Origin: Pseudomonas ceruminis
Lineage (GTDB): Bacteria > Pseudomonadota > Gammaproteobacteria > Pseudomonadales > Pseudomonadaceae
Direction of reading: 5' to 3'
DNA length: 64,000 nt
Assembly (NCBI RefSeq): GCF_021602025.1
Contig: NZ_BQHW01000004.1
Location: 1-64,000, forward strand
Shown here: positions 38,784 through 49,225 of the stretch, piece by piece
Layout: each line of letters starts with the position of its first letter
Position numbering within the stretch: the first letter of the stretch is position 1
Translations under genes and position numbers: made by a program
The notes under the pieces: model-generated
The model's input: only the letters and a program-made list of their open reading frames with translations
The model's database searches: none
Told to the model about the DNA's origin: nothing

Positions 38784-39763
38784 GTCAGGAGACCTTTTCC
38801 ATGAAACAGCACGGTGCTGATACCGTCCGTGAGCAGGCGGCCCAATGGTTCGCCCGCATGCAGGATGCGCCTCGGGACGCCGGGCTGCAGGCGCAATTGT
38901 GCGCCTGGCAGGATGCCGACCCGCGGCATCGCGAAGAGTACGAGCAGCTCGCCCGGCTTTGGCGCGCCGCTGAGCTTGTCCCGCGTCAGCGGCTTGAAGC
39001 CTTGTGCCGGCCGACGCCGGTACAGCAACTGCCGCGCCGGCGCTTGCTGCGCCTGGCGATGGCCGCTGCGGTGGCGACGGTGGCCCTGGGGGTGGGCTGG
39101 AGTGGTTGGCAGTACCAGCGCCTGAACCATCAGGACACCCTGCAGACCGCCTTCGGCGAGCGCCGCCAGGTGGAGCTGCCCGATGGCTCGCACCTAGCCC
39201 TCAATGGCAGTACCCAGCTGCAGGTCGACTTCAGCGCCGGGCGTCGGCACATTCAACTGCAGGCCGGCGAGGTGATGTTCATCGTCGCCCACGACAGCAG
39301 CCGGCCGTTCGTGGTGGATACCGCTCAAGGCAGCGTGACCGTAACCGGTACCCGGTTCGACGTGCGGCTGGACCCGGCTGCCACGCGGGTGGCGGTCGAG
39401 CAGGGTTCGGTACGCGTGCAGGGCACGCAGGCCTCGCTGGCGCAGCTGACCGCTGGCCAGGGTTCGCATATAGATGCACACGGCAAGGTGGCTGCACCCT
39501 ACGCGGTCAATGCCGCTGCAGTGACCGCCTGGCGCCATGGCAAACTGGTGTTCGACAACGCCACCCTGGCCGACGTGGTTGCCGAAGCCTCGCGTTATCG
39601 CACCCAGCCACTGCGCGTGGCGCCTGGCAAAGTGGCGCAGATGCGGCTGTCGAGCACCTTCAGTACCGACGACACCGACGCCTTGCTGCGCGCGTTGCCG
39701 AGCATCCTGCCGGTGGCCATCAAGACCCATGAAGACGGCTCTCGCGAAATAATTGCGAAATAG
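38780..39763 (+). CDS. fecR: FecR-family anti-sigma/sigma-regulator
   Basis: A 327-residue inner-membrane signal relay. Its cytoplasmic N-terminus (about 1-85) binds FecI and shows WFARMQDAPRDAGLQAQLCAWQDADPRHREEYEQLARLW. One membrane helix lies at about 90-108. The periplasmic FecR domain follows (FGERRQVELPDGSHLALNGSTQLQVDF, VEQGSVRVQG), with a C-terminal secretin/TonB-like region that contacts the receptor. It overlaps fecI, and fecA starts 108 bases later. Confidence 0.92.
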   Translation: MSQETFSMKQHGADTVREQAAQWFARMQDAPRDAGLQAQLCAWQDADPRHREEYEQLARLWRAAELVPRQRLEALCRPTPVQQLPRRRLLRLAMAAAVATVALGVGWSGWQYQRLNHQDTLQTAFGERRQVELPDGSHLALNGSTQLQVDFSAGRRHIQLQAGEVMFIVAHDSSRPFVVDTAQGSVTVTGTRFDVRLDPAATRVAVEQGSVRVQGTQASLAQLTAGQGSHIDAHGKVAAPYAVNAAAVTAWRHGKLVFDNATLADVVAEASRYRTQPLRVAPGKVAQMRLSSTFSTDDTDALLRALPSILPVAIKTHEDGSREIIAK

Positions 39764-39871
39764 ATTCAGGTTTTTTTCCGCTCGTTCGTCTTCCTCGCCA
39801 GCTGCAACTGCCACGCATTTCCATTTGCATGCAGTTGGCGTTTATCCCGCACTTCAGGATGTCTCGACGAC

Positions 39872-42301
39872 GTGAACAACAACAAGCCTTTCCCACGCTT
39901 CCGCGCCCTGGCGCTGGCCCTTGCGGTCAGTGCCGTTGCCATGAACAGCCAGGCCGAGCAGGCCCCGGCCGCAATCCAGATTCAGGCACAACCCCTGGCC
40001 TCGGCGCTGAGCCAGCTGGGCCAGCAGACCAGCCTGCAACTGTTCTTCAGCCCTGAGCTGGTCGCGGGCAAGCAGGCGCCGGCGGTGTCTGGCAACCTGT
40101 CGCCGGTGCAGGCCTTGCAACAGTTGCTGCAAGGCAGCGGGCTGACCTTCGAGATGTCCCAGGACACCGTGGTGGTCAAACCTGTACAGAACACGGTGGA
40201 CCTGGGCAGTGGCAGCCTGGAGCTGGCGCCCACTGACATCAAGGTGGTGGGTGACTGGCTGGGCGATGCCGACCAGGCGGTGGTGCAGAACCACCCCGGT
40301 GCGCGTACGGTGGTGCGTCGAGAGGCGATGGTCGAGCAGGGCGCCATGAGTGTGCGTGACGTGCTGCGCGGCATCCCTGGTGTGCAGGTGCAGGACTCCA
40401 ACGGTACCGGTGGCAGCGACCTGTCGCTGAACGTGGGCGTTCGCGGCCTGACTTCGCGTCTGTCGCCACGCTCGACCGTGCTGATCGATGGCGTCCCAGC
40501 GGCCTTCGCGCCCTATGGCCAGCCGCAACTGTCGATGGCGCCGATCTCCTCTGGCAACCTCGATAGCATCGACGTGGTACGGGGTGCAGGCTCGGTACGT
40601 TATGGGCCGCAGAACGTCGGCGGGGTCATCAACTTCGTCACCCGGGCGATCCCGCAAAAAGCCTCGGCGGAGCTTTCCACCACCCTGGAAACGTCGCAGC
40701 ACGGCGGCTGGAAGCACACCGAATCGGCCTTTGCCGGCGGTACTGCTGACAACGGCATGGGCGTGGCTTTGCTGTACACCGGTGTGAACGGCAACGGCTA
40801 CCGTGAAAGCAACAACAGCAACGACATCGACGACGTGCTCCTCAAGACCCACTGGGCGCCGACCGACGTCGATGAGTTCTGGCTCAACTTCCATTACTAC
40901 GATGGCCGAGCCGACATGCCGGGCGGCCTGACCCAGGCACAGTACGACAGCAACCCGTGGCAGTCGCTGCGTGACTATGACTACTTCGCCGGCCGGCGCA
41001 AGGATGTGTCGTTCAAATGGCAGCGCCAGCTGGACGAAGCCACCCAGTTCGAAGTGTTGACCTACTACACCGACAGTTTCCGCGGCAGCGCCATCGCCGC
41101 GCGTGACCTGAAAACCCTGTCGTCGTACCCGCGCAACTACCACACCTTCGCCATCGAGCCACGTGTGTCGCGGATCTTCTTCGCCGGCCCGACCACCCAG
41201 GAAGTCAGCGTGGGTTATCGCTACCTGAAGGAGGCCATGCGCGAGCAGGCGACCCGCCTGGCACTGATCGACAACGTGCCAACCGTCACCCCGACCTCCG
41301 ATGGCCATGTGTATCAGGACCGCAGCGGTGGCACTGAAGCCAGTGCCTACTACATCGATGACAAGATCGATATCGGCAACTGGACTATCACCCCGGGCAT
41401 CCGCTTCGAGCACATCAACACCGACTGGCGCGACCGGCCGGTGCTGGACACCAACAACCGCCCGGTACCGGAGAAGAACCGCAGCATCACCAGCAACGAG
41501 CCCCTGCCGGCGCTGAGCGTGATGTATCACCTCTCCGATGCGTGGAAAGTGTTCGCCAACTACGAGACGTCGTTCGGCAGCCTGCAGTACTTCCAGCTGG
41601 GCCAGGGTGGTACCGGCAACAGCACGGCCAATGGCCTGGAGCCGGAAAAGGCCAAGACCTACGAAATCGGTACGCGCTATGACAACGGCGGTTTCGCGGG
41701 CGAGCTGACGGCGTTCTACATCGACTTCGATGACGAACTGCAATACATCAGCAACGATATCGGCTGGACCAACCTGGGTGCCACCAAGCACCAGGGTATC
41801 GAAGCGTCGGCACGGTATGACCTGGACGCCCTGGACCCACGGCTTGTGGGCCTGTCGGTCACCGGTGGTTACACCTACACCCGCGCGACCTACGAAGGGG
41901 AAATCCCTGGCTTCAAGGGCCGTGACCTGCCGTTCTACTCGCGCCAGGTGGCCACTGCCGGCTTGCGTTACGAGATCAACCGCTGGACCTGGAACCTGGA
42001 CGCCTACGCCCAATCCAAGCAGCGCGCGCCGGGTACTGGGATCAATGGCAACGGTAGCTTCAATGGCGATTACATCACCAAGCCGAGCGCCGATGGGCAG
42101 TATGGCGACATCCCAGGCTACGTGACCTGGCATGTCCGTGGAGGCTATGACTTCGGGCCACAGGCGTCGAACCTGAAGCTGGCGGCAGGGGTGAAGAACC
42201 TGTTCGACAAGCAGTACTTCACCCGCTCCAGCGACAACAACGCCGGCATCTATGTGGGTGAGCCACGGACCTTCTATGTGCAGGCCAGCGTAGGGTTCTG
42301 A
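39872..42301 (+). CDS. fecA: TonB-dependent transducer-type receptor, FecA (ferric citrate) family
   Basis: An 809-residue outer-membrane receptor with a signalling extension. A signal peptide covers residues 1-29. An N-terminal STN domain at about 36-105 (IQIQAQPLASALSQLGQQTSLQLFFSPELV) passes the signal to FecR. The plug lies at about 140-260 (SVRDVLRGIPGVQVQDSNGTGGSDLSLNVGVRGL, VRGAGSVRYGPQNVGGVINFVTR), and a barrel ends in VQASVGF. The start is GTG 39872. Placement after fecIR and near opuC-prfC matches the ferric dicitrate locus of P. aeruginosa, so citrate is the likely ligand. Confidence 0.9.
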   Translation: MNNNKPFPRFRALALALAVSAVAMNSQAEQAPAAIQIQAQPLASALSQLGQQTSLQLFFSPELVAGKQAPAVSGNLSPVQALQQLLQGSGLTFEMSQDTVVVKPVQNTVDLGSGSLELAPTDIKVVGDWLGDADQAVVQNHPGARTVVRREAMVEQGAMSVRDVLRGIPGVQVQDSNGTGGSDLSLNVGVRGLTSRLSPRSTVLIDGVPAAFAPYGQPQLSMAPISSGNLDSIDVVRGAGSVRYGPQNVGGVINFVTRAIPQKASAELSTTLETSQHGGWKHTESAFAGGTADNGMGVALLYTGVNGNGYRESNNSNDIDDVLLKTHWAPTDVDEFWLNFHYYDGRADMPGGLTQAQYDSNPWQSLRDYDYFAGRRKDVSFKWQRQLDEATQFEVLTYYTDSFRGSAIAARDLKTLSSYPRNYHTFAIEPRVSRIFFAGPTTQEVSVGYRYLKEAMREQATRLALIDNVPTVTPTSDGHVYQDRSGGTEASAYYIDDKIDIGNWTITPGIRFEHINTDWRDRPVLDTNNRPVPEKNRSITSNEPLPALSVMYHLSDAWKVFANYETSFGSLQYFQLGQGGTGNSTANGLEPEKAKTYEIGTRYDNGGFAGELTAFYIDFDDELQYISNDIGWTNLGATKHQGIEASARYDLDALDPRLVGLSVTGGYTYTRATYEGEIPGFKGRDLPFYSRQVATAGLRYEINRWTWNLDAYAQSKQRAPGTGINGNGSFNGDYITKPSADGQYGDIPGYVTWHVRGGYDFGPQASNLKLAAGVKNLFDKQYFTRSSDNNAGIYVGEPRTFYVQASVGF

Positions 42302-42313
42302 TAGCTGCGCTGC

Positions 42314-42351
42314 CCCCGATCGCCGGCAGGTCGGTTTGCTGGCGATCGGGG
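42314..42351. terminator. Hairpin between fecA and the convergent opuC operon
   Basis: A 14-base stem (42314-42327 with 42338-42351) with one G-T pair and a 10-base loop. A second small GC hairpin follows at about 42349-42363. It is the likely transcript end for both converging units; no T run. Confidence 0.6.
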
Positions 42352-42371
42352 CGCAACGCGCCCCGTGGCGA

Positions 42372-43529
42372 TTACGAAACCACCGCCTCGGCCGGCGAGA
42401 CGATGCTGGTCTTCGCCCCGCGCGATCTCCCCGAACTCAGGTAAGCCGCGATCGACTCCTGGGTCACCTCGCCCAGGAACACCTGCTCGGCGTCCAGCAC
42501 CGGCAACCACGCCCGGTTGAACTCGTACATCCGCGACAACAGAATGCGCAAGTGCTCATCGTGCGACGCCGTGGCATTGAACTGGCGCAGGAAGTCGCCG
42601 CAGGTGCCTTGCTGGCGGTGCATGTCACGCCGGCGCACATAGCCCAGGGCCTTGTTCTGCTCATCGGTGACCACCACGTAGCGGCGATCATGTTCGTCCA
42701 GCAGCTCCAGCGCATCGTTCACCGGCGTCTGCGGGCTGACCGAAGGCGCGTTGTCCGCTGCATCTTCGGCACGTACCAGCAACAGGCGTTTCAACGTACT
42801 GTCCTGGCCGACGAAGTTGCTGACGAAATCATCCACCGGGTGCGCCAGCAGGGTGTCCGGGTGGTCCAGCTGCAACAGCTTGCCCGCGCGGAAAATGGCA
42901 ATCTTGTCGCCAAGCTTGATCGCTTCGTCGATGTCGTGGCTGACCATGATCACGGTCTTGTTCAACGCCCGTTGCATCTCGAAAAACTCGTTCTGGATCA
43001 TTTCGCGGTTGATCGGGTCGACCGCGCCGAACGGCTCATCCATCAGCAGCACCGGCGCGTCGGCCGCCAGCGCGCGAATCACGCCGATACGCTGCTGCTG
43101 GCCGCCGGACAGTTCCCGTGGGTAACGCTGCAGGTACTGCTTGGGCTCGAGCTTGATCATGCTCATCAACTCGCGGGCGCGGTCATGGCAGCGCTGCTTG
43201 TCCCAGCCGAGCAGGCGTGGAACCACGGTGATGTTTTCCTCGATGGTCATGTTCGGGAACAGGCCGATCTGCTGGATCACATAACCGATGTGGCGGCGCA
43301 GGGTCACTTCGTCCAGCCCGCTGGTGTCCTCGCCATTGATGAACACCTGGCCGGAGGTGGGGGTGATCAGGCGGTTGATCATTTTCAGCGTGGTGCTCTT
43401 GCCGCAGCCCGACGGGCCGAGGAACACGCAGATCTCACCTTCGTTGACAGTGAGGCTTACCGCGTCGACGGCTTTGACGTCCTTGCCGTTGACGTTGAAG
43501 GTTTTGCTGAGGTTCTTGAGTTCGATCAT
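42372..43529 (-). CDS. opuCA: Osmoprotectant ABC transporter ATP-binding protein with CBS domains
   Basis: A 385-residue ATPase of the ProV/OpuCA type for glycine betaine, choline or carnitine import. Walker A is GPSGCGKSTT near residue 36, the signature LSGGQQQR, and Walker B VLLMDEPFGAVD. Two CBS domains from about residue 255 to 365 (APSVSPQTPVNDALELLDEHDRRYVVVTDEQNKALGYV) are the usual ionic-strength sensor. It overlaps the permease gene upstream by 4 bases and is the last gene of a four-gene operon. Confidence 0.9.
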   Translation of the reverse strand: MIELKNLSKTFNVNGKDVKAVDAVSLTVNEGEICVFLGPSGCGKSTTLKMINRLITPTSGQVFINGEDTSGLDEVTLRRHIGYVIQQIGLFPNMTIEENITVVPRLLGWDKQRCHDRARELMSMIKLEPKQYLQRYPRELSGGQQQRIGVIRALAADAPVLLMDEPFGAVDPINREMIQNEFFEMQRALNKTVIMVSHDIDEAIKLGDKIAIFRAGKLLQLDHPDTLLAHPVDDFVSNFVGQDSTLKRLLLVRAEDAADNAPSVSPQTPVNDALELLDEHDRRYVVVTDEQNKALGYVRRRDMHRQQGTCGDFLRQFNATASHDEHLRILLSRMYEFNRAWLPVLDAEQVFLGEVTQESIAAYLSSGRSRGAKTSIVSPAEAVVS

Positions 43530-44179
43530 GAGCGCAGTCCTTCTGGAGTCAGGGCACGTTGCAGGGTTTGCAGGAGCAGATCGGCGATGATCGCCAGCAG
43601 GCTGACCAGTACGGCGCCGACCAGCAGCATCGACATGTCGCTGCGGCTGATGGAGGTCAGGATGAGTACGCCCAGGCCACCGGCACCGATGGTGGCGGCG
43701 ATGGTCATCACGCCGATGTTCATCACCACGGCGGTGCGCACGCCAGCGAGGATCACCGGCACGGCGATGGGCAATTCGACCATGCGCAGGCGCTGGCCGA
43801 ACGTCATGCCGATGCCGCGTGCGGCCTCACGGATGCCGGGCTCGACATTGGTCAGGGCGAGGTAGGTGTTGCGCAGGATCGGCAGCAGCGAATACAGGAA
43901 CACCGCCGTGATCGCTGGCAGTGGCCCAAGCCCCTGGCCGAACTTGGAGTAGAACGGCAGCAGCAGGCCGAACAGGGCGATCGACGGGATGGTCAGCAGT
44001 ACGGTGGCACTGGCCTGCAGCGGGCCGGCGACGGCGGGGAAGCGGGTCATGAGGATGCCCAGCGGTACGCCGACGATGATCGCCAGGCCGACGGCAACGC
44101 CGACCAGCATGATGTGTTGCCAGGTCAGTTGCAGCACCTGAGCCCAATCGAGATGGGCGAACGTGTCGAGCAGGCTCAT
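43526..44179 (-). CDS. opuCB: Osmoprotectant ABC transporter permease
   Basis: A 217-residue inner-membrane permease of the ProW/OpuCB type with about five or six helices (IMLVGVAVGLAIIVGVPLGIL, TIPSIALFGLLLPF, VLILTSISRSDMSMLLVGAVLVSLLAIIADLL). The EAA-like loop is IREAARGIGMTFGQRLRMVELPIAVPVILAGVRTA. It overlaps the genes on both sides by 4 bases. It forms the channel with the second permease of the operon. Confidence 0.9.
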   Translation of the reverse strand: MSLLDTFAHLDWAQVLQLTWQHIMLVGVAVGLAIIVGVPLGILMTRFPAVAGPLQASATVLLTIPSIALFGLLLPFYSKFGQGLGPLPAITAVFLYSLLPILRNTYLALTNVEPGIREAARGIGMTFGQRLRMVELPIAVPVILAGVRTAVVMNIGVMTIAATIGAGGLGVLILTSISRSDMSMLLVGAVLVSLLAIIADLLLQTLQRALTPEGLRS

Positions 44180-45087
44180 GGCTGTACCTCCTTGAGGGGA
44201 TGCTCGCGCAGGAACGCGGCGGCGACGGCGGTCGGGTTCTGGTGTTCGACATCGACCTTGGCGTTGAGCTGGCGCATGGTCTCGTCGTCGAGTTGCTCGG
44301 CCAGGGGCTTGAGCAGGCCGACCAGTTGCGGGTGGGCGTCGAGCACAGCCTTGCGTACCACTGGTGCGGCGGTGTAGTCCGGGAAGTAGTGCTTGTCGTC
44401 TTCCAGCAGCTTGAGGTTGAACGCGCTCAGGCGGCCGTCGGTGGTGTAGACCAGGCCGGCGAACACCTGGTTGTTGTGCATGGCGGTGTAGACCAGGCCC
44501 GCGTCCATCTGGCGGATGTTGGCGCGGCCGACCTGCAGGTCGTACATGTCCTTCAGGCCTACCAGGCCGTCCGGGCGGTTGGCGAACTCGGTGTCCAGGG
44601 CCACCAGGTGGTTACGCTGGTGCTCGTCGCGCAGCACCTGGTTGAGGTCGCTGATCGAGTTGACCTGTGGGTAGGCTTCGGCAACCTGCTTGGGCAGGCC
44701 CAGGGCGTAGGTATTGCTGAATTTCGACGGTGTCAGCCAGATCAGGCCTTTCTTCTCATCCAGTGCCTTGACCTTGGCATAGGTGGCCTCGGCGCTGGGC
44801 ATGCGTTCGTCGATGTGGTTATAGGACACGAGCGACACGCCGGTGTATTCCCACATCAGGTCTAGCTGGCCGGTTTCCTGAGCCTGGCGGGCGATGCTGC
44901 TGCCAAGGCCGGCGGTCACGCGCACGTCAAAGCCGTTGGCGCGCAGGTACTGCGCAGTGATTTCGGCCAGCACGGTCTGTTCGGTGAACACCCGCGCGCC
45001 GATGCGGATCAGCGGTTTGTCCGCCGCCTGGGCAAAGCCTGCAAACAGCAGGGCCGCGCCCAGCAGCAAGGCGATTCTCTTCTTCAT
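44176..45087 (-). CDS. opuCC: Osmoprotectant ABC transporter substrate-binding protein
   Basis: A 303-residue periplasmic protein with a signal peptide (residues 1-22, ending GFAQA|AD) and the OpuAC/OpuCC fold: IRIGARVFTEQTVLAEITAQYLRANGFDV, then LMWEYTGVSLVSYN and WLTPSKFSNTYALGL, which supply aromatic residues for a quaternary-ammonium cage. The start is ATG 45087 after AGAGGGAACG; a frame extending to 45117 lacks a signal-peptide logic. Choline, betaine or carnitine are the candidates. Confidence 0.9.
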   Translation of the reverse strand: MKKRIALLLGAALLFAGFAQAADKPLIRIGARVFTEQTVLAEITAQYLRANGFDVRVTAGLGSSIARQAQETGQLDLMWEYTGVSLVSYNHIDERMPSAEATYAKVKALDEKKGLIWLTPSKFSNTYALGLPKQVAEAYPQVNSISDLNQVLRDEHQRNHLVALDTEFANRPDGLVGLKDMYDLQVGRANIRQMDAGLVYTAMHNNQVFAGLVYTTDGRLSAFNLKLLEDDKHYFPDYTAAPVVRKAVLDAHPQLVGLLKPLAEQLDDETMRQLNAKVDVEHQNPTAVAAAFLREHPLKEVQP

Positions 45088-45100
45088 ACGTTCCCTCTTG

Positions 45101-45814
45101 TTATTGGGCCAGGCCACGTTCCAGCCAGCGCTTGCTGGAGAAACTCACCAACGCGTCGAGCAGCAGGGCCAGGAGCGCGGTGCACGCGGCACCCAGCAAC
45201 AGCTGTGGCTGGTTGTTCAGGGCGATGCCGGGGAAGATCAGGCTGCCCAGGCTGTTGGCACCGATCAGGAACGCCAGCGGCGCAGTGCCGACGTTCAGCG
45301 CCAGCGCCACGCGCACACCGCCGACAATGATCGGCACGGCATTGGGCAGTTCCACCTGCCACAGTTGCTGACGTGGGGTCATGCCGATGCCGGTGGCGGC
45401 TTCCTTGAGCGAGGCGGGGACGTTTTTCAGGCCCTCGTAGGTATTGCGCACGATGGGCAGGAGCGAGGCGAGGAACAGCGCGAAGATCGCAGGACCGGCG
45501 CCGATGCCCAGGATACTCAGGGCGATGGCCAGAACGGCCAGAGGGGGGATGGTGTTGCCAACGTTGAAGAACTGCATGAAGCGCTCGGCTTTGTCGACCC
45601 GGTGCGGTCGACTCAAGGCAATGCCAGCGGGGATGCCCACGGCCAACGCCGCCGCCATCGAAGCCAGCACCAGAACCAGGTGCGCTTGCAGGTAGAACCC
45701 AAGATCGTCGCGGTAGCGCGCGATCGTGTCGATGCCGATCCAGTGGACCAGCAGGGCCAGGATGACGAGCACGGCGGCCCATCCCAACAGCCCTTTTCCG
45801 TAGCGTTTAGCCAC
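45101..45814 (-). CDS. opuCD: Osmoprotectant ABC transporter permease, second copy
   Basis: A 237-residue permease with a first helix LGWAAVLVILALLVHWIGI and the EAA-like loop LKEAATGIGMTPRQQLWQVELPNAVPIIVGGVRVA. It is paralogous to the other permease of the operon, and the pair probably form a heterodimer. The start is GTG 45814, chosen because AGGAG lies 7 bases upstream (45822-45826); an upstream in-frame GTG at 45844 is less likely. It is the first gene of the operon. Confidence 0.88.
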   Translation of the reverse strand: MAKRYGKGLLGWAAVLVILALLVHWIGIDTIARYRDDLGFYLQAHLVLVLASMAAALAVGIPAGIALSRPHRVDKAERFMQFFNVGNTIPPLAVLAIALSILGIGAGPAIFALFLASLLPIVRNTYEGLKNVPASLKEAATGIGMTPRQQLWQVELPNAVPIIVGGVRVALALNVGTAPLAFLIGANSLGSLIFPGIALNNQPQLLLGAACTALLALLLDALVSFSSKRWLERGLAQ

Positions 45815-46246
45815 AGGCGGACTCCTTGTGTAGTCGGCGAGCACACTTCTTGTTAGCCGGCCATACCTGGCGGCGCTGGGTGTGTTCGCGAGTAGCAGCG
45901 TGATGCAAACCGAAGGCTGCGATCAGGCCATGAGCCGAACCCCGTCGGGCCCGAAAAAGCTGATGAAACCAGTCCCCAAGCGAAGCGGGTTGCAGGGGAG
46001 TGGACGTCTCCGAGGGCGTAAAGGTTCCCATCTGAGGCGGCATTTGGCCAGTGCTAATCACTGGAAGGTGTGAAATATGGCGAGAGAAAACAGCGACTTA
46101 ATGTGCTGTAGGCGTTGAAATAACTGGCCTGTGGCCATTTATCATGAAAAAACGGGCGCTTGGGGGAAAGTCGTGGGTCAATGCCGGCCTCTGCGCGGGT
46201 ATGGGTTGCCGATGACGTGGGCTTTGGTCCAATGCCTCAGTTCAGG
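45815..46246. other. Long gap between the opuC operon and prfC
   Basis: About 430 bases of divergent control sequence. On the minus strand an open frame (46061 or 46043 to 45807) runs into the start of opuCD and overlaps it by 8 bases. It lacks a clear ribosome site and has weaker third-position GC than the neighbours, so I leave it uncalled (see findings). A CCCC/GGGG-closed hairpin lies at about 45974-45998. No known riboswitch is recognised. Confidence 0.4.
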
Positions 46247-46252
46247 TATGAT
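46224..46252 (+). promoter_or_regulatory. Candidate prfC promoter
   Basis: A -10 element TATGAT (46247-46252) follows a -35-like TTGGTC (46224-46229) with a 17-base spacer, 37 bases before the prfC ATG. Confidence 0.5.
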
Positions 46253-46289
46253 ATCGCCCCTTTTAAATCCCCCAGTCAGGCGATTTCCC

Positions 46290-47873
<1,584 letters not shown>

Positions 47874-47881
47874 CCGTCAAT

Positions 47882-47914
47882 GCCAGATCAGCACCGGGTG
47901 GTGTCTGATCTGGC
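47882..47914. terminator. Hairpin after prfC
   Basis: A 10-base perfect stem (47882-47891 with 47905-47914) lies 9 bases after the prfC stop. No T run follows, so it may act with Rho or as an mRNA stabiliser. Confidence 0.5.
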
Positions 47915-48028
47915 CCTGTCGCCGGCAAGTCGGCTTCCTATCAGGCCCTGCACAGGCACAAAGGCTTGTGCAATTGCTGGGTTGCATCAAAGAGCTGGAT
48001 GGGTGTCCAACATTGGGAGCCGTCCATG

Positions 48029-48091
48029 CCTGTGGGCGCGGCCTTGCCCCGCGAACACCGGCGAAGCCGGTGCCAACCCGCGTGCTACAGG
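48029..48091. repeat. Degenerate REP-type palindromic element
   Basis: CCTGTGGGCGCGG ... CCCGCGAACACCGGCGAAGCCGGTGCC ... GTGCTACAGG (segments quoted) reads like a worn pair of the short dispersed REP palindromes of P. putida, with outer CCTGT/ACAGG ends and an inner CACCGGCGAAGCCGGTG hairpin. It lies in the convergent gap between prfC and the polyamine-binding protein. Confidence 0.6.
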
Positions 48092-48093
48092 CT

Positions 48094-49173
48094 TCAATTA
48101 CCTGCCTTGATACTGGTCCAGATCCGCGTGCGAATGCGGTCGATCTTGGCCGGCATCGCCTCCAGCGCATACAGTTTGCCCATCACCTCGTCACTGGGGT
48201 AGATCATCGTATTGCCCTTCATCGCCGGGTCCACCAGGGCGTCAGCCTTGAGGTTGCCGTTGGCGTACTGCACGGAGTTGCTGATGTTGGCCATCACCTC
48301 CGGCTGCAGCAGGTAGTTCATGTAGGCATAGCCTGCCTTCTCGTCTGGTGCATCGGCTGGCATGGCCACCATGTCGAACCACATCGGCGCGCCTTCCTTG
48401 GGTATTGAATACCCCACTTTCACGCCGTTCTTCGCCTCGTCGGCGCGGTTCTTGGCCTGCAGTACATCACCCGAGAAGCCCACCACCACGCAGATATCGC
48501 CGTTGGCCAGATCGCCCGTGTACTTGGACGAATGGAAGTAGCTGATGTACGGCCGCACCTTCATCAACAGGTCTTTGGCTTTTTCGTAGTCCTTCGGGTC
48601 TTGGCTGTGGTGTGGCAAACCGAGGTAGTGCAGGGCGATTGGCAGCAGTTCGGGGCCGTTGTCCAGCACTGCCACGCCGCAGCTTTTCAGCTTGCTCATG
48701 TACTCGGGCTTGAAAATCAGGTCCCACGAGTCCACGGGCGCGTTGTCGCCGAGCACCGCCTTGACCTTGTCGATGTTGTAGCCGATCCCGGTACTGCCCC
48801 ACAGGTACGGGAAGCCGTACTGGTTGCCAGGGTCGTTCACTTCCAGTGCCTTGAGCAACACCGGGTTCAGGTTGTGCCAGTTGGGCAACTGCGACTTGTC
48901 CAGGCGCTTCAAGGCCTTGCCCTGGATCTGCCGGGCCATGAAATGGTTGGAGGGAAACACCACGTCGTAACCGGAATTGCCGGTCATCAATTTGCCGTCA
49001 AGGGTTTCGTTGCTGTCGTATACGTCGTAGGTCGGCACGATGCCGGTGGCCTGCTGGAAGTTCTTCAGGGTGTCGGGCGCGACATAGCTGGACCAGTTGT
49101 AGATCTTCACTGTGTCGGCGGCGCTGGCCACGCTGGCGGCCAGCATCAGGGGTGCGAGAAGAAGTGTACGCAT
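48094..49173 (-). CDS. Polyamine-type ABC transporter substrate-binding protein (PotF/SpuD-like)
   Basis: A 359-residue periplasmic protein. It has a signal peptide (residues 1-18, cut before ADTVKIYNWSSYV), the hallmark YNWSSYVAPDTL start of the PotF/PotD family, DVVFPSNHFMARQIQGKALKRLDKSQLPN, and YGFPYLWGSTGIGYN. It probably binds putrescine, spermidine or a related amine. No permease or ATPase lies beside it, so it must use a transporter encoded elsewhere. It is downstream of the cupin and FAD oxidoreductase genes on the same strand. Confidence 0.88.
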   Translation of the reverse strand: MRTLLLAPLMLAASVASAADTVKIYNWSSYVAPDTLKNFQQATGIVPTYDVYDSNETLDGKLMTGNSGYDVVFPSNHFMARQIQGKALKRLDKSQLPNWHNLNPVLLKALEVNDPGNQYGFPYLWGSTGIGYNIDKVKAVLGDNAPVDSWDLIFKPEYMSKLKSCGVAVLDNGPELLPIALHYLGLPHHSQDPKDYEKAKDLLMKVRPYISYFHSSKYTGDLANGDICVVVGFSGDVLQAKNRADEAKNGVKVGYSIPKEGAPMWFDMVAMPADAPDEKAGYAYMNYLLQPEVMANISNSVQYANGNLKADALVDPAMKGNTMIYPSDEVMGKLYALEAMPAKIDRIRTRIWTSIKAGN

Positions 49174-49225
49174 GTCGGGTATACCTTGCTTTGTCTGTTG
49201 TTATCGAAGGCAGGCGATCAGCGGA

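Noticed and set aside
39764-39871. FecI-dependent promoter between fecR and fecA
   Set aside because: Expected on biological grounds, but no -35/-10 pair with the right spacing could be picked by eye.
39854-42133. 759-residue minus-strand frame opposite fecA
   Set aside because: Shadow of a certain TonB receptor; no domains readable.
42336-43865. 509-residue plus-strand frame opposite opuCA
   Set aside because: Antisense shadow; Walker and signature motifs of the ATPase are on the minus strand.
45847-46060. Glycine or other known riboswitch in the leader of the opuC operon
   Set aside because: GC-rich blocks looked suggestive, but the conserved motifs of the glycine, SAH, THF and guanidine classes are absent.
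46131-46289. 53-codon N-terminal extension of prfC
   Set aside because: It does not resemble RF3, overlaps the best promoter candidate, and ATG 46290 gives the normal 527 residues.
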